The notes under the pieces were generated by a model, which did not search any database, was not told the origin of the DNA, and saw nothing but the letters and a program-made list of their open reading frames with translations. From Zarea fungicola (lineage: Eukaryota > Ascomycota > Sordariomycetes > Hypocreales > Cordycipitaceae), in assembly GCA_900169235.1 (NCBI GenBank), contig FWCC01000008.1, forward strand, positions 112,604-176,603: DNA of 64,000 nt. Reading direction: 5' to 3'. Position 1 is the first letter of the stretch, and each line of letters opens with the position of its first letter. This document shows, piece after piece, positions 19,738 to 31,600 of the stretch. Made by a program: the position numbers and the translations under genes.

Positions 19738-21636
19738 TCACTTTAAGCGAGAAAGCAAGTCCGTGGCCGTCGCTACAAGCTCCTTTGTCTTTTGCAGCGC
19801 TTCAACCTGTCCTGGGGACAGCGATTCTTGCGCGACAAGTGCTTTCCCTACACTCTCCTCCACAGCACGTACTGCCTTGCGGCCCTCCTCACGAACGTCA
19901 CCTTCCCAAAACCGGCGTGCATTCTCCCACTTTTTTTGCATGCGGCCCAGACTGTATACGATACCAAGCGCAGCAACAGCCCCAGCTTCGTAAAAGCCAG
20001 AAGTAAACGATGAAATGTACAAGAAGCCGGCTAAACTCGCGGCAAGCGAGGAGGTTCCCAGGGACTGCACGAGAAGACGCTGCGCAAGGGCCTGCAACGC
20101 GGGAACGGTTTCGTCTTGGAGATAGCGCCTAGTAAAGTCAATGTGGCCGGGCCATTTGGGCAGCGCTTTCGTCTTGGCCAGCTTGACAGGGGCCGATGCG
20201 TCCAGTTCAGATACAGGCTGTGGGTACTTCGGCGGCTCGCCCCGTAGCTCAGCAATGCGGCCTGCGAGGTAGACGAGTTCTCGCTCGGCAGTGGGAAGGA
20301 ATCGCTGGCTCAGGATGTCACTCGTGAGCATGCCGACGTCATCGACGCGCCAAAACAGCTTCCACCAGCCGAGTTTACGCCAGCGTCGCCCAGTAAAGGC
20401 TAGGTCGAGCTCCTCTTGTAGTTCGCTGTGGGCTTGTCGTGCCCACTCGGCTAGGCCCTTGTGCAGACCCGTCGCGTCGTCCAGCGGAGTCTTGGATGCG
20501 AGTGTCTTGGAGACAATGACGGATTCTTCGGTCTGGATAGTCGATTGTGCGTTTTCGAGGAGCGATGCCAGCAGTAGCTTGACGGCGGGCTTTGTGGATT
20601 CGTCCTCGGTTCTGAGGCTGGTCTTGATCCAGGTCGTCAAGGCGGGGACCTTGCTGGCAAACCAGAGACGTTCATATTTCATGCCGTTTTTGACGTCTTC
20701 GCGGAAGAGACGTATACTCTCTTCGGCCTGGGAGACGTCGATGACGCTGAACGCTGCATCCAGCGCCTCGCCGGACAAGCCCTGCATATTCACGGCAGCA
20801 GTGATGCTTCCGCCGCTCTCAGCTACTGGAAGCGAGGCAAGCCCGACAGCGCCCATCAGACCATCTGCGACAACAATTGCTTGATGAACCGGGGCGGGTG
20901 TATGCGATATGCGACCGTCGGCTGACCGAGTGGTAACGGATGGTACTAGAGCCGCTTCTTGAAGCATCTGGATGGAGGCCTGGCGGGAAGCCAGGCTAGG
21001 AGGGGCCACATCCATGAGCAGAAGCTCTAGCCCCAGTGAATTGTAATCTGGTGATGATATATGTAATCTCTGAATTATATTCTCCTTGGTCACTTCGATG
21101 CTGGGCTCATCTAGGCGCGGATCGGCACTGATTTTGACAATGAGTGGTTTCGTCACGTCGTAGCTGTCCAGCCGCAGCTCCCAGTCCTGCAGGTCCTGAA
21201 GCGGATCACTCAGAATGGCCCTCAGCAAACGCTTGGCCGTCGCGGCAGAGCTGCGTCCATTGGCGAGCCCCAAAATGGCGATCCGGACAGCTTCCTGACC
21301 GGGTGCTTGACGCAGACCCTGTAGCGCCAATTGCAACCTGGAAGGGTTAAAAAGCTGCGGCGACTGGCACTGCAGCTGTATGAACACCTTCTCAAGCTCA
21401 GAACGCACATTATCGGCTACTGCAGGAGCGGTGGAGAACTGTACTCGGTGGTCGGACAACGTCGGTCTTGTTGGCACGTTGTTTCTCGGTCGTCCACGGT
21501 ATGAAGCCGTTGTCGCTTGCGAGCTCGTCAGCGAGCAAATGGTGCAGACTTGCCTCTTGGTCGCAACATATCGATTCAATGCCACGGCACGCAAGGTCTC
21601 ACTTCTATATGCCACAATAGAGGCCTTGGGCGACAT
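19738..21636 (-). CDS. Predicted mitochondrial membrane protein, function unknown
   Basis: Single exon, 632 residues from the chosen ATG (MSPKASIVAYRSETLR). A longer ATG at 21768 would add 44 residues. The first 75 residues are basic and hydroxylated with almost no acidic residues and end in HRVQFSTAPA, which looks like a mitochondrial processing site. The middle region is helical and Leu-rich (LLRAILSDPLQDLQDWELRL). Near the C-terminus two hydrophobic segments (SSLAASLAGFLYISSF and AGAVAALGIVYSLG) suggest a membrane hairpin, followed by a charged helix with QKKWENARRFWEGDVREEGR. I do not recognise a named family. Conservation in fungi is likely from its composition, but the function is not visible. 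Confidence 0.78.
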   Translation of the reverse strand: MSPKASIVAYRSETLRAVALNRYVATKRQVCTICSLTSSQATTASYRGRPRNNVPTRPTLSDHRVQFSTAPAVADNVRSELEKVFIQLQCQSPQLFNPSRLQLALQGLRQAPGQEAVRIAILGLANGRSSAATAKRLLRAILSDPLQDLQDWELRLDSYDVTKPLIVKISADPRLDEPSIEVTKENIIQRLHISSPDYNSLGLELLLMDVAPPSLASRQASIQMLQEAALVPSVTTRSADGRISHTPAPVHQAIVVADGLMGAVGLASLPVAESGGSITAAVNMQGLSGEALDAAFSVIDVSQAEESIRLFREDVKNGMKYERLWFASKVPALTTWIKTSLRTEDESTKPAVKLLLASLLENAQSTIQTEESVIVSKTLASKTPLDDATGLHKGLAEWARQAHSELQEELDLAFTGRRWRKLGWWKLFWRVDDVGMLTSDILSQRFLPTAERELVYLAGRIAELRGEPPKYPQPVSELDASAPVKLAKTKALPKWPGHIDFTRRYLQDETVPALQALAQRLLVQSLGTSSLAASLAGFLYISSFTSGFYEAGAVAALGIVYSLGRMQKKWENARRFWEGDVREEGRKAVRAVEESVGKALVAQESLSPGQVEALQKTKELVATATDLLSRLK

Positions 21637-24600
21637 TGTCGGTACCACGAAGCGCTGGGTTATGCTTCCTGGTGACGCGTGTTGAAGCTTGCGGGCTGCG
21701 ACTTTCCGGTGGATCGTGGCTGGGGGAGCTTGACAGTTGCCGATCGGCAAAGGTGCGGCAAATTGCATGTATTGTTCAACGCAAGCAGATAATTAAAATA
21801 ATAGCCATAATCATAGCAATAATAAATTTCACATGCCCGAATCTGGCGCATCAGTAGAAGGTCATATTTCTTAAATGCCGTTTTACGGATGAAGTGGTGC
21901 AGTACGCGGTGGTTTCACTGCTTCGAAGAAACTAGACAGAGAGGAAATTTACTTGGAGCTAGAAATATCTGTTCATCAATTCTTTTTCTTTTTCCTCTCA
22001 GCTTAGTCTGTTTATAACTAACCCTACAAAAGAGAGAAGAACTCTTCCTCTTTCTTCCTCCTGTGTGAGCTAGATCGGCTGCCAAAGATAGCTTTCAACG
22101 TGTCGCTCGTACCGAGATAGCCTGCAGTTATTGGTGAAAAAAGACATGTACCAAATATTTATTTACTGCAGACCAAGTCTCACCTTCTATGCTTTAAAAG
22201 AAAAGCGATTGTACGGGCCACACAATCTGTGCGCCTAAATGGAGTCATTTCTAAGGCTTAGTTTCAGATCTTACAGTAGCAAAGATACACTGTGATTAAA
22301 CATATCCATCGAAAGCTGTGTTTGTTTGCCTGTCTTTCAATCATATTTGGACACTTTACTCCGTGACCTGCAATCAAAGTAAACTTGAGTCAAAGGAAGG
22401 CATTAATTTAAGACGTCAAAATATTAAAGCAAGGAAATAAATATCAGTTTATCGTCAGATAAAGAAGCTTGCTTTTCGCACTCCGGGATGCTTCATCCAC
22501 TACCCTATACTGCCAAAGGAAGACGCTGCACCGCCTGCTGTGCATCGATTGCGCGGTTAACGGCTGCAGGGCTATTTTGAAAGAAATTCATAACAAGAAG
22601 CCTCAATTAAAAGAGCAATAAAAGGAGAAGGAAGTGGGTGACTTAAGAATGCTTTGCCATGAATTTTGTTGACAGAGCCGTGGCTTTCCAATGAATTAGT
22701 CCTCTCCAAGAAGAGACTTTGGATACCTTGACATCTTCAAGTTATATGAGTATGAAACTTTGACTGTAGAAGTGAACAGACAGCTCATTACAACTTTATA
22801 CTACATTCAACCGCGTGTAAGGTGATTTACTGGTTAACTCTCTTACAAACTTTGGTAGAGGCCAATATAGTTGGGCTGTTGTATTCTCAAAGTATTTGCT
22901 GTTCTACTACCGACAATGAAACTATGTAATGTATTTTTTAGTCTACAATGGTAAGAATGGGCAGTTCCGAACAGTTGATAAATGACATGTAGCAAATCAA
23001 CATAAGCAGGCATCAAATCTGACAGGGCATTGCAACTGAACGATGCCATCGGTGAGGGATTGGCCGGTGTTGTGGACGAGGAAGCCGTCTATCGGCATCA
23101 TCGGAAGCAAAAATAAATCTATGTCGATCTTATTATTGGAGTTGTGAATAAATCGTCAAAATACAGGGTCTGAGCTTCTTAATTCGGTAAAGCCTGCTGC
23201 TTCTACTCCAAATCTGCAACTCCCCCGCATATCAATCATCTCGATTTTGCGGAGATACATGCAGTTTATTATATGTATATCAGAAAAGATGGCTATCTGA
23301 AGAAGAAACTGAACTGAATGCGAAGCTAAGAGTGTTCGGATGTGATGGAACATGCGTTGGTCGCAGAAGTCGAGGACAATGCGGTTTGCAGACGGGGCTC
23401 GACGAAACGCATTATCACAACGGCGGGATGAAGAGAGAGGAAGAAGGAAAAAATACTACGCAAAATCTTTAACTGTTGTCAATAGCGTACACCAAACCTC
23501 TACAAGGTCATCCTGCACAGGAATGCAGCGCAACAAGGAGCAGCGAGACTCTTGCATACCCCTCTCAGTTTCTTAATAGAACTAACACGGTTAAAAGTTA
23601 TGAAAACATCTATCAGCTTAATTAAATTAAAATGGAAACCAAATGGCGAAGTTTAAGGGTCACAAAGGCGTGTAGTAGAAATGTCGACTGCGGCAGCAAG
23701 AGGCAGAATGAAACCAACACACTCGACAGTACGATCTAGCGGACGGGGAACAATAGAGATTACCCAACAATACCCCGAACACCTGAATTCCTCGTATTGC
23801 ACTCTCCAGGAGTATCCTTAGAGACTACACCTACAAAACTTACTCTGGAAAGGTCTATGGGCAATTGCACACGCCCCTCCTGGACTCATTCGCAATTTGG
23901 GACCCTTGTAACAACATGACTTTTCACACCACGGCCAGCAAATTCTTTTTTTCAGAAAATTACATGACCGTACTGAAAGAAACTCTTCTAATTGGCTCAA
24001 ACACTAAGAAGGAAAATTGTAATCGCACAGACAGTTTGCTAATTTCACAACGCAGCCTACACGATCATCAGTAGCGTGGGGAAAAAAGTGGTCACACAGG
24101 AAGCCTCGGCATGGCCACGAGCTTCCCCTCCTTCTGCCTTCCCGAAGTCTTTTTCTTTTCAAAATGTGTGTGCACACTAGTATTTTACAGAGTTTTCAAA
24201 ATGAATCTGAATTTGTTTCATTTCCAATGCGGAAAGATCAGCATTAAGACGCATCGGCAAAGTTTGCGGGGAAGATAACGAGATAGTAAGGTTAGAAACA
24301 CAGTTTTGAGGAGCAAGTAGGTACGGAGTAAAATGCGGCGAAATGTGGGAAATGATGGGGTTGGGGGAGAAATCGAGCACGGTTTATTCCTGGGGAAACG
24401 GGGCATTCCATTTCTCCACAGAGCAATGCCTCTTCCCTACATAATTTTGCATTTACAAGAATGCCATTCCTTCCTTCTTTCTTCTTTCTTGCCGAGCAAC
24501 GATCTGCCTCATTGTGGTGATATCGTGTACGGCGGTAATTCGGTATGCGGAAACAGCTATGTAGCTCCTATGGATATTTGATGCTCCTATGCAGTCCTTA

Positions 24601-27216
24601 CCACCCAGCTGCGTGGTAACCGACCCAGCCGGCCAGTTACGCGCCTGAAGAGCCCAATGTTGTAGCCCCTCTCATCTCCCAAGACGATGGGAAGTAGGAG
24701 GGGGGTGTGGTACTTGTCAGTGCGCCAGAGTGGCTTGACAGGGACAACCGGCAGCTGGAGTAAGGTAAATCGCACATGGCTGACCGAGGCAGGCAAGGTG
24801 CCAAAAAGAGGGGAGTTTTGTTGGTGGCGGCTGAAGGAAAGCGACGATACGATGCAGTGGACGCCAAGTGATGGGCGTGGCGCCGCCAAGCTAATATAAA
24901 TCATGGCTAACTACTATATCATGCAGAAACTTGGCGCTTTCCTGTGCTATCCCGTGCTGTCCAAGGGCAAATTTTAGTTGAAGAATGATCTGTGTAAGTT
25001 GCCTCGGCACCGTTTTCTCCAGCTGCAGTTTTTCTTCTTTGTCCAAGAGGGCATCGACAAACTAGTTATGGGTTCAAGAAGTCGTACGAGTCTGCGTCTG
25101 GAGTGGCTGCCCTCATCAAGTGCTGTTTGTATCAATGAGCCACAATACTAATCGCAAATGGTATTTATGCAATCAAACATAGCAGTGACAGACATCCTGT
25201 AATGGCCACCGTCATGAGGGCTGGAAATTATGACCGACGCCAGTTTCTCTTGTTTTTTTTTGAGGCTCAAGTTCCAGTTAAAGCTGGGCGGAGGCGCGGC
25301 AGGTTCCTTGCTTCCCAGCAAGCCACACAGGTTGAAATGAGGCTGGGCCAGAAGCGTCACGGCTACAAACACAAAAAAACCTCGAATCTCACCCCGTGGG
25401 GACCCCGTGGGGGATAAGAAAGACGGAACCTTGCGAGAGATAATAAGCCGGAACGGCGACAATATTTACTCTTGCTGTGCGTGTCGGGGTCCTAACCAGG
25501 GGAGAACAAAATGGAATGGCAGAAAATTGTTAGTTGGTAGATAGACTTCGCGGAAAAGGCTTGTGGGCAAAACTCAATTAATCGCAAATCTTTTCCAATT
25601 TGCACTGCGACCATGGCATGGCGCAAGGCGATAGAGATATCATGGCAGGTTCATTAGGTTGACACATGCTTCTTTGAATAAGAGGGGCCGAGGGATCTAA
25701 ATAGAAATCAAACAAATATATCATATGCCTTTTGCTATTTTTCTTGCTTTTCTGGAACTGATTTTCACCGTTTGAATAGTAATATGGGTAATCTCGTCCG
25801 AATCAGTATAGATGCTCCGGCCTGTGCGCCGCCGATGCTTCCGTGAAAGTGTTGATGGCGTCAGATGGCGGGAAAAGACAGCCTATCGGTGTTACATAAC
25901 TACCGTTGCATCATTACCTTTTTTTTTCTTTTTCGACGCCATGGCCAAAAAAAAGTTCTCTTATTTCACCGAGACAGGCACGCCTCTATTGTTACAATCG
26001 CGCCATCGTATTACTTGTTGCGGAACCCGCTCGTCGATCTCGAGACAAATCCTTACGCAAATTGGCAGTACCTCCATGGAAGACAACCTCCACTGCCTCT
26101 CATCTCCATATTGTAAAGGTGTCAAGTGTGTGTGCATGTTTTTTGGTCTTGCGGCGCGGGCAAAGGCGCCGCCGTAGGACGGAATACTTCCCCAAGAAGG
26201 ATATCGAGGCGGTAGATCCTTTTCGGGCTGCATTAGTTCTGTCAAGCCCCAGCCTCTTTTCCCCCTCGAGCATTGTCCACTCCCCTCCAATAACACGGAG
26301 GGTATTATGCGGCTCAGCCTTGGCCTCTGTGCATTTGATAGATTTTTTTTTTGCCCATTGCTGCTATCGGCCCAGTCGGGCGGAAAATTCCATTAGCTGC
26401 ATCCGACTGTTTAGATTGACATGTGCGACGAAAACTGATTACATTGATGCACCGTAAGCAAGAACGTGGAAGCATTCGTTGACATGTTAGCAACCGTCCG
26501 CCCTCCGTTCAGCTGCTTGATTGTATTATAAATGGCAATTTGCTAAGTTCTGTGTTGAAAGTCTGCGATCAAGAAGCGGCAGCGGAACGCTTGGCCAACA
26601 GCTTCCTCCGTAATGAAAGCGCCTGACTCAAGATCGCCAAAAAGGTTGACGTCAAGCACATTCTGTAGTCTACTGTGGCGTTGGTCTCTGCCCTCCCAGT
26701 CTTCCTCTTCTGGGAGATCCCCAGTGTTACGCTGGCTGCAGCAACCGGCTCGGTGACAGTTTAGTGCCCCGCTATTTAGTGCTCTGCAGCCACCATGCAG
26801 CCACCAATGCATCTGCTGTGTAACTATTGAACGAATAGTGGAGGGGGGTAGGCTGTGACCCATGCTCGGCTTCACATGAGGATGGACCGATTCGGTGAGA
26901 ATACGATAACCTATGTGTTTGAAAGAACACCATGTGCGGCCCGGTTGGTGTGGGCTGATTAAGGGAACTTGGTCTAAGACAGAAAGGGTATGCGGACAGC
27001 TTTGTGGTTCTTGCGTTGTATGAAAGACAGACGAAAGGGAGAATATGAGACAGTTATTAAAATTGCGTAAAATCATCATCATTATCCAACTATCCTAATA
27101 TCTTCAATGGCTATCCAACTCTTAGTAAAACGGGAAAAAGGCCAGTCCATGCCAGTATTTAATAAATACGATTGTAAATAGACAAAGAAATTGACAAGAA
27201 ACGGTAGAGATGAAAA
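21637..27216. other. 5.6-kb gene-poor region
   Basis: No open frame here shows a domain, signal peptide or splice support. AT-rich 21.7-23.6 kb, then CT-rich patches near 24.4-24.5 and 26.2 kb. Minus-strand ORFs of 105 codons (24587-24904) and 179 codons (26543-27082), and a plus-strand 183-codon frame starting with a non-ATG codon (25906-26457), were considered and not called. It may hold long leaders, non-coding RNAs or decayed elements, none of which I can show. Confidence 0.45.
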
Positions 27217-28696
27217 CTATTTTTGCATCGCCTTCATCTTTAATCCTAGCTTGACAAGACTCCACATTGCAGAGTCACCCAGCAGTGAGCTGGATGTAAC
27301 ATCGGTGCTGCGCTTCTGCTGCTTGCTCCAATGACCCGCAATGCTGCCGAGGAGCGTCTGGTTGGCAAAGACACCAGAGAGGGCATCAATCAGAGTAGTG
27401 CCGTTCTGCGGGCCATCGCCCTGAATAACGCCGCCACCCTTGAGGAGTCCACTGACAATGTCGCTGAGCACAGTCACGACGGAAATGTTGACAGTCAACG
27501 GCCGCTTGCCGAGGACGTCCTCGAGGAACGTAATGTGCTGGCCGTCAATGGTAATCGTCTTGGCAGTGGCATTCAGCTGAACAACGCCTTCGCCGAGCGG
27601 TAGCGACTGGCTGCTTAAGAAGCCGCTGAGGTTGCCGATGATTTTGTTGAGGTCGAGGAAGCCCTCGAATGACTGGGTGTGGTTGCCCGGCTGGATGGTA
27701 ATGTCCTTGAGTGTGAGGCTGCCGGCGGTCAGGTTACCAGAGGAGAGTTCCAGCGTGATATCGCCGAAGGACAGCGCCATCGGGCTGGTGTTGGGTAGAA
27801 TGAGATCACCGCGGATGTTGATGCCATTCTGGGTTGGGAAGAGAAAGTTGAGCTTTTGCATGCTTAAACCCTTGAGCCCATTGAGGCCTTGCATGGTAAT
27901 GGTCTTGTCGAGGCGGGGGCTCGATTTGAGCGCACCCAGAGAGATTTCTGCATGGGTGCCGCGGACGCTGAGATCAACCTTGTTCCCGTCATAGAAGTTG
28001 CCGAACCAGGATGTCAGGGACGCTTGATCCGTCACCTTTTGTACCTGATCTTGGATGCTGAAGTTTGTGTTGCCGCCGTTGAGCTTGAGCGGGCCGACCT
28101 CAACGGACAGGAAAGGCGAGAACTGAGGCGCAGCCTTGTCGTACAGCTGGAGCACAAACTCATTCGTCTTTGCGCTGAGTCCGGGCGGGATGTGGAAAGA
28201 GCTGTCAAGAGTGACCTTGATCGTGTCGGCAGAGAGGACTGTCAAGGCGCCGCTTCTTACAGGCAGCGTTTGTTGGTTGACAATGAGCTGAACAATGGCA
28301 GGCAAAGCAACTTTGAAGCTGTGGTCCGCGTTAGTATATGGGCGAATTTTACAAGCAGAAGCTTTAAAACACTTACACAATGGGAAGTAGAATTGCCAAG
28401 AAGATTACCAGGCCTAGTAGGTACCACTTCCATTTATTTTTAATGTGGGATACACTCCAGGCTCTTGACTGTGTCGCGACGCGGGTTAGCTTCTCTCTGG
28501 TCAATTCCCGGCGAACGGGCTTGTCGATGATGTGGTCATCCGTGTCAGCCGTGGCGGCGTTTTCCAACGGCGGCAACGAGGCATTGTCACCATCGATGAG
28601 TCGACTGCCTCTGTAACCGCGTGCCGTGGTTGCTTCGTGTACGCTGACTGGCGAAACAGACCGGTCATGATGGCCTTCTGTGAATGCGGACGCCAT
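27217..28696 (-). CDS. DUF3712-type membrane protein (Tag1-like)
   Basis: Exons are 28377-28696 and 27217-28318 (473 residues); the 58-nt intron has a TACTAAC branch point and GTAAGT donor. The start is the first true ATG (MASAFTEGHHDRS). The N-terminal 90 residues are polar and cytoplasmic, followed by one transmembrane helix (WYLLGLVIFLAILLPIV) and a long beta-rich lumenal or extracellular part with repeated LKDITIQPGN / LNATAKTITIDG-like strands and several N-glycosylation sequons. This arrangement fits fungal DUF3712 proteins, which include the yeast vacuolar protein Tag1; a vacuolar role is inference. It ends in a short basic tail. It is isolated between two gene-poor regions. Confidence 0.78.
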
Positions 28697-31600
28697 ATTG
28701 AACAAACGCAGTTTCCCGCACCGTCGGATATTTCCCCAGTATTTCGAAGGCGAACGCCCTACCAGTATTATAGCCCAAGATGGACAATATACAAAGTGGC
28801 GAACAGCGAGCCAATTCAGGATGACAAGGTAGGGAGAATTGGCGGTCGAGTATGTCAGTTGGGGGGAGGTGTCCTGCTGCTACGCTTGGGACGTTCCGCG
28901 TCTGTACTGAGGTATCGACCTCGCGGTATGGTGCGAGAGAGAACAGCCAGAAGAATTAAGGGAAAAGAAAAGAGAGAACCCCTTGGCAAGCTGAAAGAGG
29001 CTGATGGAGAGCAAGCGAGGAAGTAGTCGGAATTGTCTTTGCTGCCAGGAATATGTATTGTGGCATGGAAATGATTTGGCATGGAGACGGATGATGGCAT
29101 TGAAGAGGAAACGAGGATTGGGGGGTGTGTTGATTGGGGTTTAGTGGTTCGAGTGGTTACTTCCAGCGACGGATGCGCTAGACAGGACCGATATTACGGC
29201 GCATTTTAGTGGTTGTTCCCTGCGGCCGAGACCTGGCAGACACTAAGTCTGGGGGAGTCTGTGGGGAGCCGAGGCCTGAAGAGTCCCGGTTCAGTGGAGA
29301 ACGTCTCCAGGGATTGAAAGAGAGAGAGAGGGGGGGTGGAACTAACACAGATCTAACCATGTACTTCCACAAATTTTTTGGGAGATGAGCAACGCGACGA
29401 GAAGCGCGACCATTAAAACTATCAAGTTACATCTCGATCTAATGACCTTTGATATTACAGTATCAGTATCCATCATGCATTTAACAACTATGACACTTCT
29501 TCACAATAGGCTTTTTGTGATTGCTCAACCCACCAGGGCGCTTTCGTATGTACATACATGGGTGCAGAAAGGCAACATCTTGAGATCTACTGGATCAGGG
29601 CCAGCTGCTACCCCGCATGGGATCTAGCCCATTCTCTCAGCCGGTTTCTGCTCCGCCGGTTTCGCTCACAAAGTTGGCATTGGCTGGCCGTGGGGTAGTA
29701 GAGGGCGATTTGACCTCGCAGGCAGGTGATTATCCAGAAAGAGATGAGCCGCGGTTGGCGTTTTCATGCAACTTGTGATGCTCCTCTCCCCAAATCGCTT
29801 CCCCGCGCGGGGGCATCTAGGGAATCATTGGCAGCGACTTGCGTGCCCCGGTTCGTGCCCCGGTTCTCGATACCACCTTGACCCTAGTCGAGTGAGGCTG
29901 GCAGTGGAGGCGCGCCAGTTTCTAGGCTGGCAAAAAGCTTCCCCATTACTCTGTACAATACATACTGGCTGGTACTACGCAATGATGTTTGCTGGTCTTC
30001 AATTTCCTCTCCGGGGCCTAATGGCCGAGCTCGCTCAGCAGGGGTGGAGATGATCTTGTAACGAGTCATTTGGTTGGGTGAAGGCGTAATAGAGTCATGC
30101 TTCTCGTAAGGCCATCTTAGTCTAGCGAGCGTTACCCATGAAGCATTAATTGTGGCCAGGCGAACAATGTACAGGAGTTACACGGTAATAACTCGCAGGT
30201 CGTATTGCCATTGAAGAATGCGACCATGTGAGTCTGTGTTTTCCGATGGTTGTGGCTGTCCTAGTTACTAACTCGCCAAGCGTTTTGGTCGCTGTCATCA
30301 AGATAAGTACCAGACTCATACTACTGAGTATGTGGCTATAGTGAGTACTGGGTATGCGGCTGCTGCTCCAACTTTGTCAAGGAAGAACAAGAAAATTTTC
30401 ACGCGAGTTTACTACGACTGATGGACTCGTCGATATCCTCAACTGGGTTACTCTTAACTTTGCTTCAAATAATATATCTGCAATTCTGACTCCTCCCACA
30501 AATGACCCAGTTCGTAGTGGGTGATTACGCCAAGGGCTGCCCAATCGGACTCCTTGTAAACCAAAGACAATATCCACGCTGTACACATTGAACGGCGCGA
30601 CGGGCGAACATTGCGCTTGCAGCCGCCGCTTGGTTCTTTTTCAGCCCTCTTTTCAATTCAGTGTCATGAGAGCCGCCCAGTGTCCAGCGGGTCAGTGGAT
30701 GAGATATTCTGGGCTGAAAATGAGCCTCGCCATTCTCCATTTTCCCCATTGGCAAGCGTCCTGTAGCTTCTGTCAGTGCGTGGCTAACGCATGTAGTGAC
30801 ATGCATGATATAACCCTTGTGACTGTAGGACGCCAATACAGAGCAGAGTTACTTTACGGTTATTATGCAGCCCTGTGACAAGAACTCCATCAGAATTTTA
30901 CGTCTAACAAATGACCACCCAACTAGTGTAATTGAGAACTATAGATGAATGCTGTTTTGTTTCTACTTTATACATGGTTTTACGATCATGGATTAGTTCC
31001 GAGATGTCATTGATTTAGTTAAAAATTTGCCTTTTTTTCTGCGTGGTAATCACCAGACTCGGATAGGGTTGACACTGTTGGTTTCGCTTGTCCGCATTTG
31101 ACTGGTCACGATTTGGCGTTAAAGCCGCATTGAGCACGCTAGGTTTTGTATGGCCCGCCATCAATAACGCTGTGAGAAGACCTAGGTGAGGAGCATTGAA
31201 ACAATTTACTAGAATACGGCGATGGGCCTTTAGTAGGAAGAGAATGACGTTTAATATTTTGAGATCAAAAGTTCAGGCTCTTAACAAGTCGGGCAAGAAA
31301 GCACCTGACAGCACATATCTGGACGGAGTTTGCCGTAGACTAGCTTATTATGGCTGCACTTCACACTATTGAGCCAGGCCATCTAAGCGAGTTGCCACCT
31401 AAACAGCGTCCCTGCCTATTTAAAAAAAAAAAAAAAAACTACTGTAGCAAGAAACTACATACGGGTATTAGCTTTACCAATAGGTAAGGAACAATGGCGG
31501 ACGCAGACCAGACGCTTGCGGCGACATGCTATTTACAGAGGTGGCTTTCACTCGCTCAGGCAAGCATGGGCAGCTGAACTGAGGCCCTGTTTCATTCCAT

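Noticed and set aside
25906..26457. 183-codon plus-strand ORF
   Set aside because: Begins with a non-ATG codon, overlaps competing frames, low-complexity basic runs.
26543..27082. 179-codon minus-strand ORF starting MMMILRNF
   Set aside because: True ATG and fairly long, but no domain, signal or splice evidence; kept as unproven.
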